From positions 3,782,001-3,846,000 of the forward strand of contig CADCXD010000004.1 in assembly GCA_902806575.1 (NCBI GenBank): DNA of 64,000 nt. Direction: 5' to 3'. The translations under genes were made by a program, and so were the position numbers. Positions 24,055-35,772 of this stretch are shown one piece after another (the stretch's first letter is position 1; each line of letters begins with the position of its first letter). The notes under the pieces were generated by a model. The model was given only the letters and a program-made list of their open reading frames with translations. It searched no databases and was not told where the DNA came from. The DNA is from Jackrogersella multiformis. Lineage: Eukaryota > Ascomycota > Sordariomycetes > Xylariales > Hypoxylaceae.

Positions 24055-24633
24055 GCTGAAGACTACCTATGTGACGACGTTAAAACATACTGCAATGTAA
24101 AGGATGCTATAGATATCAAGTATGCAAATAATATATCGAAGATGTTGTAGGGTGTTGTGCTATAGGGATCTGAGGGAATGGCGAGGTAAGAGATTGTATA
24201 TACCTATCTACCTCTACACGTATACGGGGAATTCGTATCTATATGATATTTTTTATGTATGCTTGACGATACTAGGAAGGCACAACGCGGGATCTTATAG
24301 GGCAACTTTGACTACCTTATGTATGAACACTTCAGTAAGTCGTGCCCTCACTTATAGGATTTGGCTTTATTAAGATTCGTACATATGAAACTATGATCAC
24401 ACCAGATGACGCATCTTGTATTCTCCTGTTTAGGGGCCGTTTCACTAGATCGGAAAAACGTGAGAGTAACATGTCTGATAATATACCCTAGGCAGCTAGA
24501 AGAAAATAGCTCGAAACAATTTACTACCTACATAGGTACCTAGGGAATTATAATACCCAGAAGACCAAGGAATAGGTGAAGTAATGAAATCCTGCAGTAG
24601 CACCGCTAAGTTGCTCTGTCTAACCGTCCTCGC
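24055..24633. other. Intergenic region between the transporter and the broken NACHT gene
   Basis: The MFS promoter and the 3' flank of the NACHT fragment share this 580-bp stretch. It contains a short ACCTAGGG-type motif at about 24537-24545. No gene or clear regulatory signal is seen. Confidence 0.5.
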
Positions 24634-27515
24634 TTATGTGTTTCCCAATGATCCCGTCTGAATCCTCCTCCCACTGATCCCTTCCCGATACCTATATGAA
24701 CCAAAATTTGTCGTGAAGGCTTGCCGGCCACCACGGCAATGTGTGGCGTTTTGCTCCGTTGATGATTCCAAAGAAAGCCTACTATGAAATTGCAATGCTG
24801 GCCCGCGTTCCGAGTAACACTTGAAAGGACTCTCTGGAATGCTGGACCCATGTTCAACGTTGCAGTAATACATCGCCACAAGCCTCTTAATGCTAGCTCG
24901 CGATTCGAGTAACGCTTGAAAGGACTCTCTGGAATCCCAAACCGATGTTAGTGCGCGTATCATAACATCACCTTTCACCACAATGTCGTTATCTCTCTCT
25001 GTTTTATAGATGATTCTTTCCCCGCGATCGAAGTTAGAATTAGCCCAAGGGAGGCGATATTCTATCATGGTTGATTGGGCTCCGCATTCTAGGATAGTCC
25101 GCCGAATATCAGGGTTCAAATCACGAAATGCCTTCGTAATAATGGTTTTTGTCGAAGTGGCTTGAGGTGATTTTCCGAATGGAAAGTCTAGACTGTATTT
25201 TATATGGTAGTCTGTGTGGCTTCGGTAGTCTACGTTTCTTCTGGTATGTAGCAACACCTTCTCAGTAACAGGCAATTTGCTGTAGAGCTCAAAGAATATC
25301 TCAAGCAACCCAATAGTTTTTGGGCTAATGTCGCATCCACGTTGTGTCAAACACATGGCATCTTCGTCAACTTCTAGGGGGTATCCCCAGAGAATAATTC
25401 GCGGCGTATTATTCCACCCGTATTGCCTGCTATACCGATCGTGTTCAGATACAGAGTTATCCGGCCATCGCCTCGTGACGGGTAGAACTTTGTGATCATA
25501 GTCTCTACTGACCCAAGAAAAAGGTTCTTTGCCCTCCATTGTGTTTACGAGAAGGGTTATATATCTCAAAGTAGCACAGACAAAATTTCCGATGGCACAT
25601 TGTAGGTGGGCTTCGGAAGGCTCGAACTCCGTATCGTACTTCAGTAATTCGATAGTAAGCTCGGATGATGTTTCCATAGCAGCGGTCATCGTCTCGCCTG
25701 AGATCGAACGTTTCGGTTCCCCCATTTTCAATAAAAATTCGAGCATAGAGGTTGTTGACGGGTAATTTTTGACCGTCACTTCGATCATCTTATCCGAGAT
25801 AGGAATTGATTCCTTGCGACTGAAGAGCTCCATGATGGTCCCCTCCTTATTTTGAATGTCCGCTTCCTGGAATACATCTGTCATCATTTCCCCATTGATA
25901 TCGTCGTCTCGAACTAGGTGTCTGATGATGATTTTGCACATCGCGTCGGTTCCAAGTTTCGGCTTCAATATCAAGCATACAAGGCTGCTTGAAATACTCC
26001 AATCATGTTCCAGGAGTCTCTTGCAGAGGTGCTCGACTAGGGTCTCTCTCTCACAACAAAGAACTCCGCGGAGGAGACTTTTGACCACATTCTCGTTATC
26101 CGGCCGGCTCATCTCAGCTATGAGGAACCCGATCTTTTCATCAATAAACTCATAGCCTATATTATCGGGTTTCTTCAAGTAATAGTGCTGCGTGTGGTAG
26201 CTGTAGAAGAGAAAGATCTTGTGGTGGCTGTAGAATTGAAAGATCTTTAGTAACAATTCAATGTCTGAAGCTGTGTCATTATTCGAGATGCAGTTAGTAG
26301 GAGTTTGAACTCTTTTTTTCTCATCGATTATCAGGTGAAAGAGCTTCATGTCGCCCCAAATGCAAGCTGCTAACTCGGGCGGTGGCTCGGTACATTGACC
26401 GGTATTGATTTTCATTACCCCTTTTTCGATGAGACTATTGGCGATGCCAAATTGGTTGCCAACGCAGGCAAAGGTGATCCCCATAATTCCCTGCCCTAAG
26501 TCTTTGTCCATGTAATAGTCCACTATATTTTGTAGACCGTGTTGGCAGGCAAGATAAAATAGAGCATGAGAGCCAGAGGGAAATTTCAGATACTTCGTAT
26601 CTCGGAGGTAGTAATAACCATCAAACATCGCGTCTCTATTGCGGTACGAGGAATGCATCTTATGCGTTTCTTCAATGGCTCTCAGCCAACAGGTAGAGAT
26701 GTCAGATGTCCGGGTCTCTCCGCCACAAAATTGCTCCAGTAGCATTTCAGTAAGTTCTGGGCTAAGCTTATTCGGCTCTATGTTTTCGGCCCCTTTTGAA
26801 TTAACGCAGTGATCCATCCAATAGTATATGGCGTACGTATCGAGCATATATCCTGGACTGCTCCGGTTCTGGGACCGGTAGGCATCGTATCGAATATAAG
26901 CAAGGTGATGAAGGAGAAATTGTGCTAGATGGTCATGGCAGCGTTTTGCCTCAAAATCGGGCCGCGTTTCGAGGAACTCCTTGACCGACAGATGGGAAAG
27001 ACTAAACTCATCATTGATCTCATTCCATTCCACCAGGCTCCGACAAACATCCTAATGTATCAAAACATAACTGTCAGCAAGGCTTTATACTTTAGAAGGC
27101 TCGCGGTTTCCCTGAAGGCGACTAGCCATGAATGGGGTGAAATGGCAATCGCTTTACGTACTATAGATGCGTCAGTCAAGAACCAATTATACTAAGGGGT
27201 AGCTAGAAAATAGGGGTTGGAATACGATATATTTATAGGTACATACCTAGTACAGTATCCTTATCCACCTTGTCTTTATATTCAGACCCGACAGCGTACA
27301 GGAAAAAAGCTGTTCGCCAGAATTTATGATCTCGAGCATACATCAGCTAACGTAGCGTTATGTTGAGCAGCTCCTTTTCAGATTTCGCCAGCTTGTTGTA
27401 CATAGCGTCATAGAGATCGTTCAACTCATCAGGAATTGATTCGAGTGTGCTGAAGAATGCCTTTCGAGTTTTGGACCGTGACAGGTATTCAATGGACAAT
27501 TCTACCCATCGGAAC
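24634..27515 (-). pseudogene. NACHT (NLR-like) protein gene, 3' part of a broken gene
   Basis: The main open frame runs from the exon start near 27052 (AG acceptor, then DVCRSLVEWNEI) to the stop at 24634, about 805 codons. It contains 'SLSHLSVKEFLE', the signature that follows the NACHT ATPase in fungal STAND/NLR proteins. A long tail of degenerate helical repeats of about 30-40 residues follows (ankyrin-like or the 'ITEEVVKAA' type). Upstream, an exon beginning at 27515 after an AG acceptor encodes 'FRWVELSIEYL', which matches the NACHT arm that precedes that signature. It carries a TAG at 27349-27347 where the family has a conserved Trp (LRWLMYAR). The P-loop and Walker B core is missing from this side. 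Proteins of this type act in non-self recognition and programmed cell death. The 5' part appears to be the fragment at 32280-32795. Confidence 0.7.
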
Positions 27516-27570
27516 CTGTAATTATGCAGTCAGTAGAAGCTTTAGCAGCTATGTGATCGCTTATTACCTA

Positions 27571-27879
27571 TGTGACAAGGGTAATAGAGCTTGGAACTGT
27601 AGTTCAATTTCGAATAATAATTCTTTATGGTCTTAAGGTCCTTACCTTCTTCTTCTTCTTGCGAAGCGAGGCGTAATGATTTATATATATATAATCTGAA
27701 TATTTTCTTAAGCGTTATTAACGCTTTTTTAATCTTGTTAGTTTAGTTTTGCATATATTGATTAAATTTTTTGATTAACTTTATTTAATAATTTTATTTT
27801 ATAAGTTTTAATATATTTTATATTTATTAATTTATATATATTAATTATATTTTATTTTATAAAGTTTATTTATATAATA
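27571..27879 (-). repeat. LTR (3') of gypsy copy 1
   Basis: This 309-bp repeat aligns along its length with the LTRs at 53937-54246 and 60391-60700. Its outer 120 bp (27571-27690) is much less RIP-mutated than the inner part. The terminal sequence reads TTGTCACA on the reverse strand, as in the 3' LTR of copy 2. The adjacent bases are ACCTA, but no matching target duplicate exists at the truncated end. Confidence 0.88.
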
Positions 27880-30800
27880 TTAATTTCTTTTTTCTTAATA
27901 TTTATTTTTAAATATATTATATAATTATAAAATTATAAGGTTTATTAATATATTATTTATAAAATAATTTAATTATTATTTTTATTTTTTTATTAAATAT
28001 ATATTTATAAGGTTTTTAAGTTTAATATTTTTTAATTAATTAATCTTTTTATTTTATAAGATATTTTATTTTATTTTATTTTTTAATAAAATTTATTATT
28101 TATTTCATTTAATAATTTTTAGATTTTATTAGGATTATTATACGTAAGATTTAATTAAGGTTAAAAAGTTTTTAATTATTAATATAATAAGGTTTAACAA
28201 ATAAGATATAAAATAAATTATATATTTTTTATTTTTTAAAAAAAGTAAATTTTATTATAATAAAAGAGATTATTTATTAAATTTTAAAAAAGCTTAAAAA
28301 CTTTTTATTTAATTTTTTAATAAAGCGTTTAATTTTAATATTTTTTACGTTTAATATTACAAATTAATTTATTTTAAAAATTAATATATTTTTTTATTTA
28401 TTAACGGTTTTATTTTAAATATTTTTAAATATTTTAATATATATATAATTTATTTTTAAAATTATATAAAATGTTTATAAAAGGATTATAAATTATTAAA
28501 TGGTAATTATAATTAATATAAAAAAAGGTAAATTATATTAATTAAAAAATAATATTATTATAAATAATTTTTTTTAATTATTTATTTCGTAATTAATAAA
28601 GGTTTTAAAATAAACTTTTAAAATTTAATTAAAGCGTTTTATTTACTTATTAATTTATAAATAAAATGTAATATTTATATAAAACTTAATATTTATTAAT
28701 TTAAAAAAGGTTTTTTAAATATAAAACGTAAATTTAAAATTTTTATTAAAAATAATATTTAAAGATATATTATATAATTTTTAATATTATTTAACGAAAA
28801 TTTTAATTAAGTTATTAAAATTTTTATTTTTTATTTTAAAAGAAATAAAATACGTTATTTTAAAAAATAATTTTATTATTATTTAAATAAAGTTATAATT
28901 ATTTAATAAAAAAAAGTTAATAATAAAATTTATTATTATTATTAATTAAAAATATTTATATAAAACGTGATAAAAGATCTTATTTTATTAATATTTTAAA
29001 TAATTTTATATATAATTTTAAATAATATTTTTAATATTTAATTATTAAAAGTTTTAAATAATTAATTTTAAGGTTTTATTTATTTTTATATATTTGATAA
29101 TAAAAGTATTATATTTAAAAAAAAAATTTAATATAAAAGATTATTTTATAAAGTAACGTTTTTTAAAAGAAATTTAATTTATATAATATATTTTAAGTTA
29201 TTAATAAATATTTCTTTTCTTTTTTAAATTAATATTACGATAATTTTAAGAAAATATTAACTTTATTATTTTATTTATTTAATCGGTAATTAATTATAAA
29301 TTAATATAATAAAAATTTTTATATTTATTAAGTTTAACGTTAATTTAAAATTTTAATTATTATAAAGTAAGTTAAGTTTTAATAATCGAAATAAGTTATA
29401 ATAAAAGCTTAAATAAAATAAAATTTAAATTTTTTAAAAGATTTGCTTATTTTTTCGATTTATTTTTAATCTTTTTTATTTCTTTTATTTACGTTAATAA
29501 TTAACTTTATTATTTTTAAAAACTTTTTTATAAATTATCGATAAAAGTTTATAAAACCGATAAATTATTAAGATTTTTTTAATAACTTAAGCGTTTTTTA
29601 ATTATTAATATAATTAAAAAAATTTACTTTTTAAACTTTTTAAAAGTATTTTTACAAGCTAATTATAAAATATTATTTTATAAATCTTTTTAAGACTTTA
29701 TTAACGATTTTATTATGTTTTTTTATAATATTTATATAAATAAAAAGATTTAAATCGATAAGATTTTAAAAAATATAATTAAATATTTTAAAAAATTATA
29801 CTTATATCGAAAAGTTATTTTTTATTTATTTTTTTCCTTAATTTTTATAAGGTAAAATTTTAACTTAAAATCGATTTTAATAAATTATTTTACGGTTTTA
29901 AAGTAAGTTTATAATTTAAATATTAAAGGTATAAAATATTAAATAAGGATAATAATATTATTTAAGCTTTTATAATTTATTATAAATTAAAAAAGGGTTT
30001 AAAAATTTAATTTATTTATAAATATTATAAGTATTATATAAAATAAAGTTAATTTTTAAATACGTTTATTATTAAATATTTTATTTAATTATAATCTTAA
30101 CGTATTAAATTTTTTTTTATTTATAACGTAAAAAGGTTTTTAAAAAAGTGTTTTTTTAAAAAGAAAATTAATAATATAATTTTATAATTAATAATTTAAG
30201 AAACGTTATTTTACTTTTTTCGTTATAATATACATAAATTTATAGAATTTTTTAAAACCGGTTTTTAATATTTTATTTACTTTAATATTCTTTATTACCG
30301 TTATATTAATTAATTTTCTTAAGTTATATAAAGTTAAATTAATATAATATTTCCGATAATAAAAAGAATTAAACTTAATCTTTTTATTTATTATTATAAT
30401 ATAATAATATTACATTTATTATTTAAAACGCTTAACTTAAAATTAATTTTAAAAAAATATTTCTTTTAATAATAAAAAATAAAAAGATTAATATAATAAC
30501 GTTTTATAAAAAAAATTAATATAAATTATATATATTATTTTTTAATAATTAATAATTTTTATTTCTTTACTTTAAAAAAAGATATTATTAAAATTAAACT
30601 TTTTAAATTTAATAATACTTATATTTAATATTTTTTTATTATATATTAATATTATATTAATAATAAATTTATATTTCGAAATTAATTTTAAGTAAAATTT
30701 CTTTATAACTTTTATCTTATCTTTAATTAACCTTTTAATTATTACGATTTAATATATTTTACTTTAATTTAGTTATAAAATCTAATAAAATATAACATTA

Positions 30801-32279
30801 AAGTTATTTAAAAATTTAAATCGAAATCTTTAATTTTTATAATTTAAAAATAAAATAATTCTCGTAAAGCTATATTTATTTAAATTTTTTTTATAATAAA
30901 AATATAAGTTAAATATTATTATTTTAAGATTATTTTATAAAAAAGATTTTATTTAAATTTAATAATAAGTCCTTATTATTAACGTTTTTTTTAATAAAAT
31001 AAAAAAGAATTTAATAATTATTACGTTTATAACGTTAATAAGATTTTTTATTTTTTTATTAATTTATATTTATTTAATTAATTCTTTTTAAAATATTTTT
31101 ATTATTAAATTAAACCTTATTTTCTTTAATTTAACTTTAATTTATTTTTATTTTTAAATTTATTATTATTTCTTAAAAATTAATTTTAACTTAAATTAAA
31201 GCGATTTTTCTTTTTATAATTAACTTAATCCGATTTTAAGGATTTTTAAGTTAAAACAAGCTTTTTTTTTCTTAAAATATTAAGATTAATTAATATATTT
31301 TTATATATTTAACTTATTTCTTAAATAATAATAATTTTTATTTTATTTATATCCGAAAATCCCTTTTATTTAAAATAAATTAATTTAATAATTTCGTTAA
31401 ATTCTTTTTTAATAATATAATTTTAAAATATAATTTTAAATTATTAAATTACTTTATTAAAATTTAATATTTTAATAAAATATTAAATAATATTTTTTTA
31501 ATATTTAAACTTATTTTTTTTAAGTTATAATATTTTTTTAAAAGATTTATAAAACGTTTTTAAAAAGTAATAATATATATTATTTAAATATTAAAAACCT
31601 TTAATTATATAACTTATTTTTTATATTATTAATATTATAATTATATTTTTTTAAATAATAACGATTTAATTTAATTAATATAATAAAAATCTTTAAGAAA
31701 ACTTTTCGCATACGTTTTTAAATATATCTTAACTTTTATTTATTAAATTTAAAACTTTAAAAAATCTTTATTATTATAAATAATAAACTTATTAAGTTAT
31801 ATTAAATTAATAATAATTATAATATAAAAAAAATAAATTAATTATTTTAAAGCTTTAAATAATCGATTATTATTATTTTAAAATAATCTTTTAAAAAAAT
31901 CTTTAAATAATTTAAGGTTTTAAAATTAATCATTAAAATCGAAATTACTTAAATTATTATTAAATATTCCGACGGTTTTTTTAAAAGAAATTATTTTTTC
32001 ATTTTTTTTAAATATAAAAAATTAACTTTAATAAAATTAAACTATATTTAGGCTTTTTTAATTATTTTTTTAATTTAAATTTATAAAAGAAATTATAAAA
32101 AAAAAATTCTTTATTTAAACTTTTAAATTAAAATATTTAATAAATAATATTTTAAAATATATTAAATCTTTTTAATCGAAAAAACTTAATTTAATTAATA
32201 TTTTTAATATAATATATTTTTTAATACTTTTTAAAATAAAATTAATATTAATTAATTTATTAAAAATTAATTAAATATT
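27571..32279 (-). mobile_element. Ty3/gypsy LTR retrotransposon, 5'-truncated, RIP-mutated (copy 1)
   Basis: The block is extremely AT-rich, with almost no CpA or TpG left, and matches the plus-strand element at 53937-60700 in inverted orientation. The matching spans run from an intact LTR at 27571-27879 to a break at about 32279, which corresponds to about 55340 in the full copy. The 5' LTR and gag start are therefore missing. At 29537-29570 the reverse strand still spells the reverse-transcriptase NFYR motif with the neighbouring Arg codon turned to a stop. The copy is about 650 bp shorter than the matching interval, so internal deletions exist. It sits inside the broken NACHT gene. Confidence 0.9.
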
Positions 32280-32795
32280 GATGCTCTCTGCCATTTGTGA
32301 TAAGACGCGATCAAAGGGCACCTTCCTACCACCAGGCAGTAGTATGGACCATGGATCCGACTTATTCTTTTCCTTCAGTGTCTCAAGATCCCTCGTTATA
32401 GTCTCGACAACATCTATCGCACGTTCACCGACATTAGGTTCTCTGATCGACGACAACGCACCGTCATATTTTTCGAGCCTCTCCTTCCATGTTGGATCTT
32501 CCTGGACCTGGGCCTTTGCTTCCAGCCACAAATCCAATTTTGAAGGCGAAGGGTCTTCATCGTCTTCAAGAACTTCGGACTTGGAGGCTGGCTGTTGGAG
32601 GGTAGAGGTATAATCGTGTTGGCTTGCGGCTGGTGATGTATGTGAAGGTGACTGACGAGGGTGGGAGGCGAGTGCTTGAGATTTTCCAGTATTTTTATCA
32701 TCTTTTTGTGCCTTCGAGCGAAATGTTCTAGTGATATTTTTTCGAAGTTTTTTAGCGATATTTTTAATTTTCTTCATGGTGCCCCTATTTGACAT
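32280..32795 (-). pseudogene. NACHT (NLR-like) protein gene, 5' part cut by gypsy copy 1
   Basis: From ATG 32795 the frame runs 172 codons and enters retroelement DNA, ending at a stop in the AT block. The N-terminus is basic (KKIKNIAKKLRKN), then a low-complexity Ser/His/Gln stretch, then 'LDLWLEAKAQVQ' and 'LEKYDGALSSI'. It ends at '..VPFDRVLSQMAESIN'. Such a segment resembles the N-terminal domain found ahead of NACHT ATPases in fungal NLR-like proteins, where the next residues would be 'KFK.vGD'. The break falls exactly at this point. It is on the same strand and in the right order to be the missing start of the gene fragment at 24634-27515. That join is an inference. Confidence 0.65.
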
Positions 32796-33700
32796 AGGTA
32801 GGGGAACAGGTGAATGTCGGAGAGAAATTCTAGTGAGAAAAGTGGCAGAGTTTAAGCGCTGGACAGCTTCAGTAAGGGAACCTAGACAGCCGCTTGTTAT
32901 CTAACGAGCGGATAGAGGCTTACGCCCCGCACGAGGCGTATTAGATAGTCACCCAGAAGGGCGTCACTAGAAGTACAAACAGTAGAAAAGTCGAAATAAT
33001 AGCACTATTTTATACTGTATATTTCCTATCCCTGAAAATATTATTTTAGCTGTTAAAGGAAAATGAGTTTACAGTGTAAGATAATATAATTAGATACGGT
33101 CTGCACTTCTAGTGACGCTCTTCTGTTGCCGTAGTTGATATATTGGACCGATTATGCCCAACGGGCTGAACAGTTTTGTCATACCATCCATTACGTCCAG
33201 TTAGCCAATCTCCAAGATATATAGGATAAATACCTAGGTAGGTCGGGACTGAATCCGAGGCATCATTTAAGATATATATGTTGATAGGCCAACATAAATT
33301 CACATATAAGGTACCTAGGTGCCTAGACATATGAAAGAGCACACCGACGATGGCTGTGCAAGACTCACATGAAAACCAACCACCACGAATGGCTCCACGT
33401 TATACCCAACCTGACTGACACCGCCCCCCTTAACCCATAGACCCATTAAAATTCATAAGATAGTACCTGATAATACATGCGATTCGGGGTATCTTCGAAA
33501 ACGAAAAATAGAAAAATTACATGTACACTCGCTTGATAGCCAACCACGAGCAACCCAGCTCACGTGAATCATAAGTCCGTAAGTACTCTTACACCCTTCC
33601 ACCCACGTCTACAAGGCAGACATCCCAAAACAGCATCCGACAGACGCCACCTAATCAAATCAACCCAGCCTGCCCGAGCTTAAGCCTGAGCTTAAGCCCC
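32796..33700. other. Intergenic region upstream of the NACHT fragment, with a MITE-like element
   Basis: This region of 0.9 kb contains the inverted-repeat element at 32954-33125 and ACCTAGGT motifs at about 33231 and 33313. The segment 33560-33700 is pyrimidine- and C-rich and should hold the 3' UTR of ABP2. No gene is supported. Confidence 0.55.
32954..33125. mobile_element. MITE-like element with 27-bp terminal inverted repeats
   Basis: Left end 32954-32980 and right end 33099-33125 are inverted copies with three mismatches in 27. They start CAGAAGGGCGTC (left) and CAGAAGAGCGTC (right, reverse strand). The 118-bp interior is AT-rich and non-coding. No target duplication is clear. The ends resemble those of the foldback at 3496-3629 (CAGAACGGCGTC), so both may belong to one family. 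Confidence 0.6.
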
Positions 33701-35772
33701 CTACCCCCTCTCCCCCCTCGCCGCGTCCTCGCTCCTCTTATTCGTAACGCGAACGAGATCAGCATACCTGGCGCGCCAGAACTCGGCAGCCTGGTCGCCG
33801 TGAGCGGGGACGTAAGCGTGAGCGTTAGCGGGGTCCGGGACGGCGCCGGCGCGCTGTGCGGCCCTCTTCCAGCGCGCGTGCGGCACCGTCTCCGTGAGCC
33901 GGAACTGGCCGCTCACGGGGCCGAACCGCAGCCCCCACGCGCAGTGGTACTTGGTGTAGTCGGGCCCCACCTCCAGCCGCTGCACCGAGTTGCTGCCCGC
34001 CTTCATCATGTACTTGACGCCCGCGAGCGCCGAGAGGTTGATCAGGAACGCTTCTTTCGTAAGCGCCTGCCGCGAGATGCTCTCGATGACGGCCTTGACC
34101 AGGGCCATCGCTTCGTCGACGCCGGCCGCCGGGCCCGGCTGCCCCTTTTCGTCGTACCACGTGCCCTCGAGGATGTCCGCCACGAACATGGCTTCGATCT
34201 CGCCGCAGTTCGTCCGGTCGCTGGAGTTGGGGTCGAAGTGCATAGCGGAGCTCCCGTGGTCGTCGGTCGATGTGGCTGTGAACATGGCCGAGGTGCGGTC
34301 GAACACCGTAAACGCATCCTCCACGGGGGTATCTCCCGTTCCGCCGCCGCCGTTGGTAGAATTCCCGTTGGCTGTGCTTTTGCCGTTCACCATCACGACT
34401 GGAGGCGGAGGAGTTGCTAGCCTAACAGGACCGCTAGCTCTTTCCGGCACTTGTAGGGAAAGACGACCGGGCCGGGTGGGTCGGGAACTGGGAGCAGATG
34501 TCGGTGCTGACGTCGGTGCTGACGTTGGCGCGGAGGTGGGTCCTGCCGACTTAGGTACATGATCCGGAGGGAGCATCGGCGTAGGCGCTGTACTCGACTG
34601 AGGCGTGCTCTGTTCAAAAGGCGAGCCTTGAAACTCCCTACGCTCATCTGGAATTGCTGACAGCGGGCTGTCAGTAGGCCGGTTAGTTGGAGGTCTCCCA
34701 CGAGGTCGACCGCTTGTAGGTACCCCGCCGCTTCTCCAAGCAGAAGAGACTACCTTGGCTCCATGGCGACGACCGAGGGCCTTAGATCTAGGGCTAATTG
34801 CTGAACGAGGCTCGGCAGGTTCTCCCCAAAATGCGCCCCTGGGCGTCATCGCAGACTGGGGATAGGCCGACATTGGCTCACGTGAGACATCGTGACTCCA
34901 TGGGAAGGCTGAGTTCGCTTCCGGCAACACGCTTGATCTTGGATCAACCGGAGGGAATATAAACGAGTTTCTTCCATCCGGGTGAGCAGTCCACGGATCC
35001 AGGGACTCCGGCCGAGCGGTTCTAGGTTCCCCACTGAATCCCGGGGAATCTAGCCTTGGCCTTTGTGACGGGGATTTGCTGAGCCCGTCTTCCTCGGGCC
35101 TCTTCCGACCCCGGCGAGGTCGAATATGAGGTAGTAGAGCGCGCAACGCCATGTCGTCTTCGGCAGCAACCCCATCTCTACCATCATCGCATATGGGGTT
35201 TGGATCAGTAGGAATTTGTGTCCAGTATGGATGTGGATTATCCATTAAGTAATCAAAAAAGGCATTAATATGCATAGAATGCATCCATCTCTGCTAGAAG
35301 TAAGCCACGCTGCTGTCGTCAAATGTATTGTACATGGTTCTTGCTGAAGCTGGATGAACTTTACCTTTAATCTAACGGCGTATTGCTGTATCTTCTGAGA
35401 ACTTTGGCCCTTATCATGATCCGGAGGCTCAACGCCTAGTTTCAAGGCCAACTCAGCCCAGGTCTTCAGTTCCTTTGAGTGAAGCTTCTTGATGAGTTCA
35501 AACAAGCTGAAGGTACTAAAGCTCTTGCCCTCGCTTTTCGGCGGATTTCGAAAGGCTTCCCTGAGCGCAAACGTATCTGTCTCTAGAGGCACCGCAGGAT
35601 TGCAATAGAGGACAAAATTCACGTATGCATCCTCGATGGAAGCACTCGTAACGCCTCTTTGAGGCAGTATAGGTCTTACCATCCCTACTGACCTGGGGGT
35701 CTCACTTTTACCGGGAGACGGGAGCGGGTTGAAGCGACGGGAACCGTTGCTAGTCGGAGTAGAGAGTGCCAT
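33701..35772 (-). CDS. ARS-binding protein 2 (Abp2) family
   Basis: Exons 35772-35365 and 35290-33701 (74-bp intron) give 665 aa. The N-terminal 180 residues carry the Abp2 domain: 'EDAYVNFVLYCNPAVPL', 'FRNPPKSEGKSFSTF', 'ELIKKLHSKELKTWAELALKLGVEPP', and, across the intron, 'QQYAVRLKRWMHSMHINAFFDYL'. In fission yeast Abp2 binds AT-rich replication origins; a nuclear DNA-binding role is expected. The middle is long, Pro/Ser-rich and probably disordered, with an AT-hook-like GRPRGRPP and a (TSAP)n repeat at about 34495-34545. A second conserved block near the C-terminus ('GTWYDEKGQPGPAAGVDEAMALVK') is folded in character. Start chosen at the first Met upstream of the domain. Confidence 0.88.

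Noticed and set aside
27690..32279. AT-saturated block as centromere, mitochondrial insertion or replication origin
   Set aside because: It aligns in inverted orientation to the block at 53937-60700, has an LTR at one end and reverse-transcriptase landmarks; RIP-mutated gypsy explains it.
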